Positions 10,983 through 19,199 are shown, counted from the stretch's first letter. The stretch is DNA of 34,623 nucleotides from Burkholderiales bacterium (GCA_030603635.1 JAUVXK010000019.1:1-34623); one strand, 5' to 3'. Notes: a model not told the origin generated them from the letters alone. Made by a program: numbers and translations.

Positions 10983-12305
10983 TCAGGGCACCTGCTGAGG
11001 TGCGAAAGACAGGTCGGGGTTCAGGCGTGGATGGGTTTCTTCTCCCAGCCACCACAGCACAGCCCCGGAACCGAACATCGACAAGGCCACAAACCAGAAG
11101 GCGGCTTCCACCTGCCCGGAGAAATGGGCGGTCAGCCCCAGTCCCAGCGCACCCACGCCGTAGCCCAGGTCGCGCCAGAAGCGGTAGATGCCAATGGCCG
11201 AACCACGCCAGTGGGGCGGGGCGATGTCGGCCACCGCGGCCGACAGGTTGGGGTACAGCAGCGCCATGCCCAGGCCCGACAGGGCAGCCGACGCGGACCA
11301 CCAAGCCGCGCCCTGACCGAACACCATGGCCAGGACGCCGGCGCCACACAGCCACATGCCCCACACATTGGGGCGTTGGCGACCCACGCGATCCGACAGC
11401 CGGCCCGTGAACAGTTGCGAGCCTCCCCAGACGATGCCATACACACCAATGATCCAGCCCATCTGCGTGAGGCTGGCGCCTTGTTGAACCAGGTACACGG
11501 GATAGAACACCCACACCAGGGCATCGACGAATTTTTCCACCAGCCCGGCCTGGCTGATGGCAAAGAGGCGCCGGTCCCGCCAGCTCATGAGGGCAAAGAC
11601 CTCCCAGGTGCGAGGGTTGGCCGAGACGTTGCGCGGGTAGCGGGGGGAGGCATCACTTGCCGATGTGGCTCCGTTGGCGTGTGCCCGAATTTCCAGGCGG
11701 GTCCAGGGCAGGGTGTCCTGCACCCACACGTGGGTAAGCAGCAACGCCGTGACGATGACCCCCATGCCAAACAGCAGCAGGCCTTCGCGGGCGCCCAGTG
11801 TGGTGGCCAGCCAGGCGGTGGCCAGACCGCCGAGGGCCACCCCCACATAGCCGGCGAATTCGTTCAGCCCCAGGGTCAGCCCTCGCTCGTCGGGGCGTGT
11901 GATGTCGAGCTTGGCGGTCTGCGTCATCGACCAGGTCAGCCCCTGGTTGATCCCGAGCAGCACGGTCGCGGCCACCACCCAATCCCAGCTGGGGGCATAC
12001 CACACCATGGCCGGAATGGGCAGCGCCACCGCCCAGCCGGCCAGCAGCACCCGCTTGCGGCCCAGCCTTTCCGACACACGCCCCGCCACAAAATTCATGC
12101 TGCCCTTGACCACGCCAAACGCCACCACAAACGCGGTCAGCAGCAGAAAAGAGCCTTTGGGGACGCCAAATTCGGTTTCTGCCAAGGCGGGCACCACGGT
12201 GCGCATCATGCCGATGGTCAACCCCACCAGCAGCACCTGCAGCAACTGGTGCAGGAACTGGGTGAGGTTGGGCCGGATGCCGTGGGTGTGCATGGGGGCC
12301 AGCAT
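10983..12305 (-). CDS. MFS transporter in the sulfur-stress operon
   Basis: A 440-residue major facilitator with about 12 hydrophobic segments. The loop between segments 2 and 3 carries the family signature as GRVSERLGRKRVLLAG, repeated in the second half as GRLSDRVGRQRPNVWG. The start at 12305 is 3 bases after the persulfide dioxygenase stop, so translation is probably coupled; ATG at 12293 is the alternative. Persulfide dioxygenase operons often carry a TauE/SafE-type sulfite exporter, so an MFS in that slot may export sulfite, thiosulfate or another sulfur product. That substrate is inference. It converges on pobR with an 11-base gap. Confidence 0.88.
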   Translation of the reverse strand: MLAPMHTHGIRPNLTQFLHQLLQVLLVGLTIGMMRTVVPALAETEFGVPKGSFLLLTAFVVAFGVVKGSMNFVAGRVSERLGRKRVLLAGWAVALPIPAMVWYAPSWDWVVAATVLLGINQGLTWSMTQTAKLDITRPDERGLTLGLNEFAGYVGVALGGLATAWLATTLGAREGLLLFGMGVIVTALLLTHVWVQDTLPWTRLEIRAHANGATSASDASPRYPRNVSANPRTWEVFALMSWRDRRLFAISQAGLVEKFVDALVWVFYPVYLVQQGASLTQMGWIIGVYGIVWGGSQLFTGRLSDRVGRQRPNVWGMWLCGAGVLAMVFGQGAAWWSASAALSGLGMALLYPNLSAAVADIAPPHWRGSAIGIYRFWRDLGYGVGALGLGLTAHFSGQVEAAFWFVALSMFGSGAVLWWLGEETHPRLNPDLSFAPQQVP

Positions 12306-12308
12306 CGG

Positions 12309-13040
12309 TCAGGCCGCGACGTTGGCGGCCACAATGTGGGCCATATTGGCGGGGCGCGGGGGAATTTCCGCAATCAGGCCTTGCACAAAGGCGGTTTTGT
12401 CCAGGCCGAGTGCGGGGTTCCAGCGCTTTTCAAAGCCGATGGTGGAAGACGGTTTGCCCGACAGGCCGGCCCCGCAGGCACTGCCCGCCTGATGGCCTGG
12501 GTAGATTTCCAGTTCGTTGGGCAGCGTCAGCAGCCTGCGGCGCAGGCTTTCCCAGAGCGTGCCGGCCATTTCTTCCTCCCGGCCGGCCAGGTCGGGCCGG
12601 CCCACGGCGCCCACGAACAGGGTGTCGCCGGTCAGCACGAACCAGGGTTCGTCTCCACGCCTCTGGTCTTTCACCAGCAGGCAGATGCTGTCGTGGGTGT
12701 GGCCCGGCGTGTGCAGCACCTCCACCTTGACGTTGCCCACGTCCAGCCACTGGCCGTCGGCCAGCGGTTCAAAGGGAAATTGCACCAGTGAGCGGGCCGA
12801 CTCGTGCAGGCAGTACAGTGCACCCGCGCGGCGTGCCAGTTCGCGCCCGCCCGAATAGTGGTCGGCATGCACATGCGTATCGATCACATGGGTGATCTGA
12901 ACGCCTGCTTCGCTGGACTGGTCCATGAACCAGTCCTCGTCACCCACAACCACATCCACGGCCACCGCCTTGCCCAGGCTGGCGCATCCCAGAAAGTACG
13001 ACAGAGACGATTCCCGTGTGGGCAACTGTTTGAAGAACAT
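12309..13040 (-). CDS. Metallo-beta-lactamase-fold persulfide dioxygenase (ETHE1/Blh type)
   Basis: A 243-residue metallohydrolase-fold protein of the ETHE1 sulfur dioxygenase family, which oxidises glutathione persulfide to sulfite with one Fe(II). THVHADH (His56, His58, Asp60, His61), PGHTHDS (His114), GDTLFVG (Asp139) and YPGH (His183) supply the metal ligands and fold signature. The VGRPDL segment after the GDT motif is typical of ETHE1 and persulfide dioxygenases rather than glyoxalase II. It is in one operon with an ArsR-rhodanese regulator and an exported thiol protein, consistent with persulfide and sulfide detoxification. No fused rhodanese is present here. Confidence 0.9.
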   Translation of the reverse strand: MFFKQLPTRESSLSYFLGCASLGKAVAVDVVVGDEDWFMDQSSEAGVQITHVIDTHVHADHYSGGRELARRAGALYCLHESARSLVQFPFEPLADGQWLDVGNVKVEVLHTPGHTHDSICLLVKDQRRGDEPWFVLTGDTLFVGAVGRPDLAGREEEMAGTLWESLRRRLLTLPNELEIYPGHQAGSACGAGLSGKPSSTIGFEKRWNPALGLDKTAFVQGLIAEIPPRPANMAHIVAANVAA

Positions 13041-13049
13041 GGTGGCCTT

Positions 13050-13502
13050 TCAACGCCCGCCACTCTTGATGGCGTCTTTCAGTCCATCGAAAGTGGTGCG
13101 GACATGGGTGTTGAACAGCAGTCCCTCCTTGGCCTGTTTGGGCACGCCTTCCACCTCCAGCATGTCGCTCACCATCTGGAAAGAGACGGCGCCATTGTGA
13201 TCTTTCCCATCTGCGGCCAGCATCTGGTTGCCAAAAAAGACGGCCGGTGCCGGTAGGCTGGGTACCAGGCTTGAAGGAAGCAACTGGATGGGCACCCGGT
13301 AGGTGTTGGCAACTTCGGCCGCCACCTGCAGGTTGCCGTTGCAACGCACACCTGGTGGGTCTTTGGCAATGAAGGTGAGCACCTTGCGGCCGGCAGCATC
13401 TGTAGAACCAGGAACGTTCATGGATACGTCCATGGCGCTTGCGGCGGTAACAGTTGCCATGATCAGGCCGGCAAGCAGCGAGTGGGGAATCAGGCGAGTC
13501 AT
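13050..13502 (-). CDS. Exported thioredoxin-fold-like protein of unknown function
   Basis: I do not recognise a named family for this 150-residue protein. Residues 1-23 form a signal peptide (two early charged residues, hydrophobic core, ASA cleavage site), so it should be periplasmic. The mature part alternates strand and helix. It has a single cysteine, Cys54, in PPGVRCNGN after the first strand, and a proline-rich turn (SLPAPAVFFGN) where thioredoxin folds carry the cis-proline. A periplasmic persulfide or thiol carrier is plausible but inferred. Its ATG overlaps the regulator stop by 4 bases (ATGA), so it is translationally coupled to it. Confidence 0.75.
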   Translation of the reverse strand: MTRLIPHSLLAGLIMATVTAASAMDVSMNVPGSTDAAGRKVLTFIAKDPPGVRCNGNLQVAAEVANTYRVPIQLLPSSLVPSLPAPAVFFGNQMLAADGKDHNGAVSFQMVSDMLEVEGVPKQAKEGLLFNTHVRTTFDGLKDAIKSGGR

Positions 13503-14200
13503 GCGGGGTCTCCTTCAGTTTGTGAATGGCTGGGTACAGGGGTGTCAGCCAGCGGCAGACCAGCCGCCTGCCATTCGCTGATGCCGTCAAACGTCTTGCG
13601 GGCCCGAAAACCCTGGCTGCGCAGCAGCTTCACCGCTTCGTCCGACATCAGGCAGAACGGGCCCCGGCAGTAGGCGACGATCTCCACATCGCGCGGCAGA
13701 TCGGCCAGCCGCTGCGACAGCTCGGACAGAGGCATGGAGCGCGCGTAGGGCAGGTGGGCGGTCGCAAATTCCTCGCTGGGGCGCACGTCCAGCACCACCA
13801 CTTCGCCCCGGCGGGCCTGCGCCAGCAGTTCCTCCCGGCTCACCTCGGCCAGCAGGCCAGGCTCGGCCATCATGTTCTGTAGCGTCATCTGCAATTCCAG
13901 CAGGTGTTCTTCGGCCACCTGCCTCAGGTGCACGCCCAGTTGGGCCACGTCGTTCCCGCTCAGGCGGTACAGCATGCGTTTCCCTTCGCGCCGCGCCTGC
14001 ACCAGCCGCGCTTCTTTCAACGCCTTGAGGTGGGCGCTGGCCAGCTTGATGTCTATGGCCACCTCGTTGGCAACCGTGTCGACCGACTTTTCGCCCTGGG
14101 CCAGCATCTCAAGGATTTCCAGCCGCTTGGGGCTGGCCAGCGCCTTGCCCACGCGGGCCACCTGTTCGTACAGCAGGTCTTTGAGATTGCGGTTGTTCAT
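13499..14200 (-). CDS. ArsR-type HTH and rhodanese fusion regulator
   Basis: A 233-residue two-domain protein. Residues 1-95 are an ArsR-type winged helix (SPKRLEILEMLAQGEKSVDT, then KLASAHLKALKEARLVQARR). Residues about 115-225 are a rhodanese domain (VVVLDVRPSEEFATAHLPYA) with cysteines Cys178 and Cys183 in the active-site loop YCRGPFC. Such fusions are sulfur- or redox-responsive repressors in which persulfidation or disulfide formation probably releases DNA; that mechanism is inferred from the family. ATG at 14200 is chosen because homology begins there and it lies 7 bases from a strong -10 box. It leads a four-gene operon with the exported protein, persulfide dioxygenase and MFS transporter. 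Confidence 0.88.
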   Translation of the reverse strand: MNNRNLKDLLYEQVARVGKALASPKRLEILEMLAQGEKSVDTVANEVAIDIKLASAHLKALKEARLVQARREGKRMLYRLSGNDVAQLGVHLRQVAEEHLLELQMTLQNMMAEPGLLAEVSREELLAQARRGEVVVLDVRPSEEFATAHLPYARSMPLSELSQRLADLPRDVEIVAYCRGPFCLMSDEAVKLLRSQGFRARKTFDGISEWQAAGLPLADTPVPSHSQTEGDPA

Positions 14201-14207
14201 GGATAAC

Positions 14208-14236
14208 ATTCTAAAGGTTAATAGAATAAGCGACAA
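14208..14236 (-). promoter_or_regulatory. Promoter with overlapping ArsR-type operator
   Basis: On the minus strand TTGTCG (14236-14231) and TAGAAT (14213-14208) are separated by exactly 17 bases, a good sigma-70 promoter. A perfect inverted repeat ATTCTA-N8-TAGAAT (14227-14208) ends exactly on the -10 box, so a bound repressor would block polymerase. The predicted transcription start falls at or within a base or two of the ATG at 14200, implying a leaderless message. Confidence 0.68.
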
Positions 14237-14328
14237 GTGGTATTCTCTGCATCCGCTGTCATGGAACCACCACGCCGATCTCATCCATCAACCCTGCACC
14301 ATCCTGGCGCTGCGGGCACGAGGCATTG

Positions 14329-15231
14329 ATGGTCGAAAGCCGTACTCTGCCGTCGAGCGCATTCGAGCAGCAGCATGTTCTGGCTGCGATCGGTCTGTCG
14401 GTTGCGTTGCATGTCGGCTTGCTGGCCTGGATGCTGGGTTGGGGCCAATGGCCGGCTCCGAAACTGGTCACCGAGGCTCGGGAAGAGATCGTCGTGATCG
14501 ATCTGGAACCGCCACCCCCAGCCCCGCCAGAAGAACCGTCTCCTCCGCCCGAAGCGCCCGCGCCTCCGCAACTTGCACCGCCTGTGGAAACGGCCACCTG
14601 GCCACTTCTGGAAGAAGCCCTGGTCCCCACGGTACCTGCAGAACCCAGACGCGCCTACAGCGATGCACCGGCTCCACCAAGCGCCGAAGACTGGGCGCTG
14701 GCCGGCACCTATGCGCTCAAGAACAGCAAGCGCTACCGCTACAACTGGGGGCTGCAGGTGCGCAGCATGATGGGGCGGGCCTACGAGGGGCCTGATCAGG
14801 GCATTGTGCGCTTTCGGGTGGTGATGGCCCCGAACGGCACCCTGGCTCAGTTGGAAACGCTGTGGAGCACCTCGCCCGTGGCCGAAGCCCTGGCCCGCAA
14901 GGCCATCGAAAGCATGCCCCCGCTGCCGCCCACGCCCACAGGCGAGCCACTCATCTTCGAGCGCACCATCACCTTCGGCCCCAACGACGTGGAAATGCCG
15001 CCGATCTACAAGTACGACTGCGAACCCGATCCTCCCCGGTTCCGCAACCCCTATGTGTGGGACGGCCAATCAGCGCAGGGGGAAGCTGTGCAACCCACCG
15101 CGCAGAAGCTGGACCCCGAGGCCTATGCCGAGTGCCTCAAGCAGTTACCGCAAGACACGGTGGAGGCCGAAAGCACGAGCGACCAGCGCCAATTGGAGCG
15201 TTGGAAGTCGCACCGCTTGAACAGCCCCTGA
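14329..15231 (+). CDS. TonB-like energy transducer with C-terminal extension
   Basis: A 300-residue protein anchored by one N-terminal membrane segment (about residues 18-37). A periplasmic proline-rich stretch follows (PPPPAPPEEPSPPPEAPAPP), and then a TonB/TolA-like C-terminal fold (IVRFRVVMAPNGTLAQLETL). TonB proteins pass inner-membrane proton-motive force to outer-membrane receptors. Here the TonB fold is followed by about 75 extra residues with two cysteines. No exbB or exbD is nearby, so the partner proteins would be encoded elsewhere. GAGG lies 5 bases before ATG 14329; a TTG at 14326 is less likely. Divergent from the ArsR-rhodanese operon. Confidence 0.8.
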   Translation: MVESRTLPSSAFEQQHVLAAIGLSVALHVGLLAWMLGWGQWPAPKLVTEAREEIVVIDLEPPPPAPPEEPSPPPEAPAPPQLAPPVETATWPLLEEALVPTVPAEPRRAYSDAPAPPSAEDWALAGTYALKNSKRYRYNWGLQVRSMMGRAYEGPDQGIVRFRVVMAPNGTLAQLETLWSTSPVAEALARKAIESMPPLPPTPTGEPLIFERTITFGPNDVEMPPIYKYDCEPDPPRFRNPYVWDGQSAQGEAVQPTAQKLDPEAYAECLKQLPQDTVEAESTSDQRQLERWKSHRLNSP

Positions 15232-15271
15232 GCCGATCGATGCAGTCATGGTTCTCCATTAGGATGTTCGC

Positions 15272-16465
15272 ATGTCAATTGAACGAACCTCCGCCTGGAC
15301 CGTGTTCTGGGCGTTCCTGCGTCTGGGTCTGACTTCTTTTGGAGGGCCGGTGGCGCATCTGGCCTATTTCCGCGAAGAGTTTGTCAACCGCCGGCGCTGG
15401 CTGGGTGAAAAGGCCTACGCCGACGTGGTGGCCCTGTGCCAGTTTCTGCCAGGGCCAGCCAGCAGCCAGGTGGGCATGGCGCTGGGGTTGTATCAGGCCG
15501 GCTACCGGGGGGCCTTCGCCGCTTGGCTGGGATTCACGCTCCCATCGGCGCTGTTGTTGATCCTGTTTGCGCTGGGCTTGGGTGCCATGGACGATGCCTT
15601 CGCTCGTGGCGCCTTGCAGGGTTTGAAGGTGGCTGCGGTGGCGGTGGTGGCCCAGGCAGTGTGGGGCATGGCGCGCCAGCTGTGCCCCGATGCCCTGCGC
15701 GTGTCCTTCATGTCGCTGACGGCTGCGGTGGTGCTGCTGGTGCCTGTGGCCTGGGTGCAGGTGGGCTGCCTGCTGCTGGCGGGTGCGGCCGGGGTGTGGT
15801 GGCTACCGGCAGGCCAGGTGGGCGGACACGAACCCTTGCCTCAGCGGGTGGGGCGGCGTGCCGGCGCGCTGTGGCTGGCCTTGTTCTTCGTAGGTTTGCT
15901 CGGCCTGCCGTTTCTGGCACTGAGCCTGTCATCCCCTGCCTGGCAGATGGCAGACGCGTTCTACCGCGCCGGGTCGCTGGTGTTTGGTGGGGGGCACGTG
16001 GTGCTGCCGCTGTTGCAGGCCGAACTGGTGCCCACCGGCTGGGTTGACAACGACGTGTTCCTGGCCGGTTATGGGGCCGCACAGGCGGTGCCGGGGCCGC
16101 TGTTCACCTTTGCCGCCTTTCTGGGGGCATCGTCACTGCAGGGGCCCACGGGCTGGTGGGGCGGTGCGCTGGCGCTGGTGGCCATCTTCCTACCGTCTTT
16201 CCTGCTGGTGGCGGGTGCCCTGCCGTTCTGGGAGGTGCTGCGCAGCCATCCGTTGGCACGGGCCGCGCTGGCGGGTGTGAATGCCGCCGTGGTGGGCTTG
16301 CTGCTGGCGGCGCTCTACCACCCGGTGTGGACCAGCGCCATTTTCGGCGTGCACGACTTCATTCTGGCGCTGCTGGCACTGGTGGGGCTGATGTTCTGGC
16401 GCCTGCCGCCGTGGCTGGTGGTGCTGGGCTGTGCGGTGATCGGCTGGGCCGCGTTCACTCGCTGA
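15272..16465 (+). CDS. chrA: Chromate transporter, ChrA (CHR) family
   Basis: A 397-residue bidomain CHR protein that exports chromate from the cytoplasm using proton-motive force. Both homologous halves are visible. The first has TSFGGPVAHLAYFREEFV and FLPGPASSQVGMALG, the second FGGGHVVLPLLQAE and AAQAVPGPLFTFAAFLG. Length and number of hydrophobic segments fit the long-chain type. AGGA lies 8 bases before the ATG. No ChrB-type regulator is adjacent. The gene ends 11 bases inside the end of the converging Lrp-type gene. The family assignment is firm; chromate as the physiological substrate rests on the family. Confidence 0.93.
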   Translation: MSIERTSAWTVFWAFLRLGLTSFGGPVAHLAYFREEFVNRRRWLGEKAYADVVALCQFLPGPASSQVGMALGLYQAGYRGAFAAWLGFTLPSALLLILFALGLGAMDDAFARGALQGLKVAAVAVVAQAVWGMARQLCPDALRVSFMSLTAAVVLLVPVAWVQVGCLLLAGAAGVWWLPAGQVGGHEPLPQRVGRRAGALWLALFFVGLLGLPFLALSLSSPAWQMADAFYRAGSLVFGGGHVVLPLLQAELVPTGWVDNDVFLAGYGAAQAVPGPLFTFAAFLGASSLQGPTGWWGGALALVAIFLPSFLLVAGALPFWEVLRSHPLARAALAGVNAAVVGLLLAALYHPVWTSAIFGVHDFILALLALVGLMFWRLPPWLVVLGCAVIGWAAFTR

Positions 16466-16928
16466 CGCCCAGCCGCAGGGGCACGTCTTCGAACTCGGTG
16501 TTCAGCACCACGGTGCTGGTGGTTCGGGCCACCCCGGCAATGGCCTTGATGCGGTAGAGCACGTCCTCCAGTCCACGCGGGTGGCTGGTGCGTATCTTGG
16601 CGATGAAGTCGTATTCGCCGGCCACGCTGTGCAGTTCCAGCACTTCCGGCATGCTGCGCAGGGCCGGAGCCACTTCGCGGCAGTGCACCCCGCCATCGTT
16701 GCGGATGGCCACAAAGGCGGTCACGTGCAGGCCCACCTTGTCCGGGTCCACCCGCAGCGAGAAGCGCTCGATCACGCCGCGCTCCCCCATTTTCTTCACA
16801 CGCTCGTGCACAGCCGCTGTCGACAGGCCCACCTCGGAGGCCACGTCGGCGTAAGAACGTCGGCTGTCGGCGCTCAGCGCCGTCAAAATTCTGGCGTCCA
16901 GTTCGTCTATCTGAATATTTGCTTGCAT
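16455..16928 (-). CDS. Lrp/AsnC family transcriptional regulator
   Basis: A 157-residue feast/famine regulator. The N-terminal helix-turn-helix is IDELDARILTALSADSRRSY followed by VGLSTAAVHERVKKMGERGV, and the C-terminal RAM effector domain includes VAGEYDFIAKIRT. It is divergently transcribed from an EamA-type exporter 70 bases away. Lrp-like regulators commonly control a neighbouring amino-acid exporter, so this is probably its local regulator; the ligand is unknown. Its 3' end overlaps the chrA 3' end tail to tail by 11 bases. Confidence 0.92.
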   Translation of the reverse strand: MQANIQIDELDARILTALSADSRRSYADVASEVGLSTAAVHERVKKMGERGVIERFSLRVDPDKVGLHVTAFVAIRNDGGVHCREVAPALRSMPEVLELHSVAGEYDFIAKIRTSHPRGLEDVLYRIKAIAGVARTTSTVVLNTEFEDVPLRLGVSE

Positions 16929-16934
16929 GAGGTG

Positions 16935-16961
16935 AATTTTCTGATCAAAATCCGGTAGAGT
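16935..16961. promoter_or_regulatory. Candidate Lrp-type site between the regulator and exporter
   Basis: ATTTT and AAAAT arms (16936-16951) flank CTGATC in the otherwise GC-rich divergent gap. This A/T-rich imperfect palindrome is the kind of site Lrp-family proteins bind. TAGAGT at 16956-16961 could be a -10 box for the exporter, but no good -35 box is visible. Low certainty. Confidence 0.35.
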
Positions 16962-16998
16962 GGAGTGTCGCTGAAAAATTTCTTTTCACAGGCCAATC

Positions 16999-17961
16999 AT
17001 GCCGTTCAATCTTCAGTCCAACGAGGGTTCGCCAGCCGGTTTGCGGCTGGCGGTCGCGCTCCTGATCGTATACGTGGTCTGGGGCACCACCTACTTTGCC
17101 ATAGGCCTGGCCTTGCAGTCCATGCCGCCGCTGCTGATGAACGGGGCCCGTTTTGCCCTTGCGGGGGTGATCATGCTCGGCTGGGCGCGCTGGCAGGGAC
17201 AGGCCTGGCCCACGCGTGTGCAATGGCGGCACAGTGCCCTGATCGGTGCCCTCATGGCCTTTGCCGCCATGACGCTGGTGGTTCTGGCGCAGCGCCTGGG
17301 CATCGGCTCCGGCCTGATGGCCACGGTGGTCACCACCATGCCCATGTGGCTGGCCTTGTGGACGCGCTGGGGAGGTGAGCCGGTTCCCTGGACGAGCTGG
17401 CTGGGCCTGGTGCTCGGCGCCAGCGGAGCGTTGTTGCTGGCCATGGAGGGCGATTTTTCCGCCACGCTGCTGGGCACCCTCTGTGCGTTCGGGGCGCCGC
17501 TGTGCTGGAGTCTCGGCTCCTACGCCTCGCGCAAGCTGGACCTGCCGCCGCCCGCGATGGCATCGGGGGCACAGTGGCTGCTCGGTGGCGCCCTGGGCCT
17601 GGGGGTGGCGGGCCTGTTCGAACCGCAGGCGCGCCACTTTGACTGGGGGCAGGTGACCCTGCTGTCCTGGCTTGCCTGGGGCTACTTGCTGGTCATGGGC
17701 ACATTGGTCACGCTCAACGCCTATCTCTGGCTGCTCAAGAACACCACGGCGGCGTTGGCCGGCAGCTATTCCTTTGTCAATCCGCTGGTGGCGCTGTGGG
17801 TGGGCGTGGCCATCGGCGGGGAGCGACTCACGGGCTGGGTGTTCGTGGCCATGCCCTTGATCCTGCTGGCCCTGCTGTTCATCCTCTACGGCCGCTCCGG
17901 TGTCGTGTCCGCCATCCTGCGTTTCTGCCGGCGCCTGGGTGGCGCCAGGGCGGTGGCCTGA
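16999..17961 (+). CDS. EamA (DMT superfamily) transporter, YedA-like
   Basis: A 320-residue inner-membrane protein with about ten hydrophobic segments arranged as two EamA repeats. Segment 1 carries the typical VYVVWGTTYFAIGLAL motif, and the second repeat ends in SYSFVNPLVALWVGVAIGGE. These proteins usually export amino acids or metabolites. The divergent Lrp-type gene suggests an amino acid or related effluxed compound; that is inference. It lies 18 bases upstream of gph and could be cotranscribed, although gph has its own -10-like box. The start at 16999 has only a weak AGG upstream. Confidence 0.9.
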   Translation: MPFNLQSNEGSPAGLRLAVALLIVYVVWGTTYFAIGLALQSMPPLLMNGARFALAGVIMLGWARWQGQAWPTRVQWRHSALIGALMAFAAMTLVVLAQRLGIGSGLMATVVTTMPMWLALWTRWGGEPVPWTSWLGLVLGASGALLLAMEGDFSATLLGTLCAFGAPLCWSLGSYASRKLDLPPPAMASGAQWLLGGALGLGVAGLFEPQARHFDWGQVTLLSWLAWGYLLVMGTLVTLNAYLWLLKNTTAALAGSYSFVNPLVALWVGVAIGGERLTGWVFVAMPLILLALLFILYGRSGVVSAILRFCRRLGGARAVA

Positions 17962-17966
17962 GCGGG

Positions 17967-17972
17967 TATAAC
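17967..17972 (+). promoter_or_regulatory. -10-like box immediately before gph
   Basis: TATAAC matches TATAAT at five of six positions and ends 7 bases before the gph ATG, so a transcript would begin at the start codon. No -35 box is visible at 16-18 bases. Confidence 0.35.
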
Positions 17973-17979
17973 CTCGGGC

Positions 17980-18684
17980 ATGCCCGACGCTTCCTACCCC
18001 TTCGATCTGATCCTGTTCGATCTGGACGGCACACTCGTCGAGACGGCCGCCGAGATCACCGATGCCGTCAACGACACGCTGGCCGACATGGCCCTGCCGC
18101 CGCTGGAGCAGCCACGCGTGGAGTGCTGGATCGGCCTGGGCACGCGTGAACTGCTGGCCCAGGCGCTGGCATGCCGTTGGGGTGTATCGGTGGCTCAGGC
18201 ACGGGCATCCGGGGAATTCGCGTCGGTGGAAAGCCGGTTTGCCGCACACTACCTGCACCGCTGTGGCACCTGCAGCCGCCTGTATCCGCAGGTGCGCGAA
18301 ACCCTGCAGGCGCTGCGCGGCAGCGGTGTCAAGCTCGCGGTGCTCACCAACAAGGAAGAGCGCTATACCCGGCGTGTGCTCGAGGCCCACGCGTTGGAGC
18401 CATGCTTCGACCACATCGTGTGTGGTGACACCTTCGCCGTGAAGAAACCGGACCCCCGTGGTGCGCAGGATTGCATGCAGCGCTTCGGCGTGCCACCCGG
18501 GCGAACGCTCCTGGTGGGGGACTCGTCCATCGACGTGGCCACGGCACGTCACGCGGGCATGGCCGTCTGGGTGTTGCCTTATGGCTACAACATGGGCGAA
18601 CCCATCGAAGCCTGTGCACCGGATCGCGTGATCAGCGATGTTTCGTGCCTGCTCTCCGGCTCACAGGCGGGCCTCACCCGTTGA
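17980..18684 (+). CDS. gph: Phosphoglycolate phosphatase
   Basis: A 234-residue HAD-superfamily phosphatase that removes phosphate from 2-phosphoglycolate, formed during DNA repair or, in autotrophs, by Rubisco. Motif I is FDLDGTL with nucleophile Asp14 and general acid Asp16. Motif II is VLTNK, motif III lysine lies in KKPDP, and motif IV is GDSSIDVATARHAG. The helical cap domain lies between motifs I and II. The usual proteobacterial Gph length is 220-250 residues. Closely related family members act on other phosphates, so the exact substrate is family-based. Confidence 0.9.
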   Translation: MPDASYPFDLILFDLDGTLVETAAEITDAVNDTLADMALPPLEQPRVECWIGLGTRELLAQALACRWGVSVAQARASGEFASVESRFAAHYLHRCGTCSRLYPQVRETLQALRGSGVKLAVLTNKEERYTRRVLEAHALEPCFDHIVCGDTFAVKKPDPRGAQDCMQRFGVPPGRTLLVGDSSIDVATARHAGMAVWVLPYGYNMGEPIEACAPDRVISDVSCLLSGSQAGLTR

Positions 18685-18693
18685 CGGGCCGCT

Positions 18694-19185
18694 TCAGAGG
18701 GGCAAGGCGCAGTCCACGGGGCGGGCGCCCAGCACCTTGGTGAGCACGTGCGGCTCGATCCCGATCAGGTAGCCGCGCCGCCCGCCGTTGAGCCAGATGC
18801 AGGGCAGTTCCAGCACCGTGCGTTCCACATACACCGGCATCTCGCGCCGGGTGCCGAACGGCGACGTACCGCCCACCAGATAGCCACTGTGGCGATTGGC
18901 CACTTCGGGTTTGCAGGGCTCCACCGACTTGGCGCCGATCTGCCGGGCCAGGTTCTTGGTGGACACACTGCGGTTGCCGTGCATGAGCGCCAGCAGCGGG
19001 GCCGCCTTGTCGTCCTGCATGACGAGGGTTTTCACCACGGCAAAAGGGTCCAGCCCGAGTACCTCGGCACTGTGCAGGGCGCCACCGTGTTCCAGGTACT
19101 CGTAAGGGTGTTCACTGAACGCCACGCCGCATGACTTGAGCAGGGCGGTGGCCGGGGTTTCGCTGATTCGTGTGGCTTTGGGCAT
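18694..19185 (-). CDS. ybaK: YbaK/EbsC family Cys-tRNA(Pro) deacylase
   Basis: A 163-residue trans-editing enzyme that hydrolyses cysteine mischarged on tRNA-Pro. Characteristic segments are ISETPATALLKSCGV, EYLEHGGALHSAEVLGLDPF, KTLVMQDD and YLVGGTSPFGTRREMPVYVE. The start at 19185 (MPKATRISETPA) matches the usual N-terminus of the family; ATG at 19200 adds five residues and has a slightly better G-rich upstream sequence. It is divergent from the DUF2789 gene and converges on gph. Confidence 0.9.
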   Translation of the reverse strand: MPKATRISETPATALLKSCGVAFSEHPYEYLEHGGALHSAEVLGLDPFAVVKTLVMQDDKAAPLLALMHGNRSVSTKNLARQIGAKSVEPCKPEVANRHSGYLVGGTSPFGTRREMPVYVERTVLELPCIWLNGGRRGYLIGIEPHVLTKVLGARPVDCALPL

Positions 19186-19199
19186 GGTGATGGCGAACA

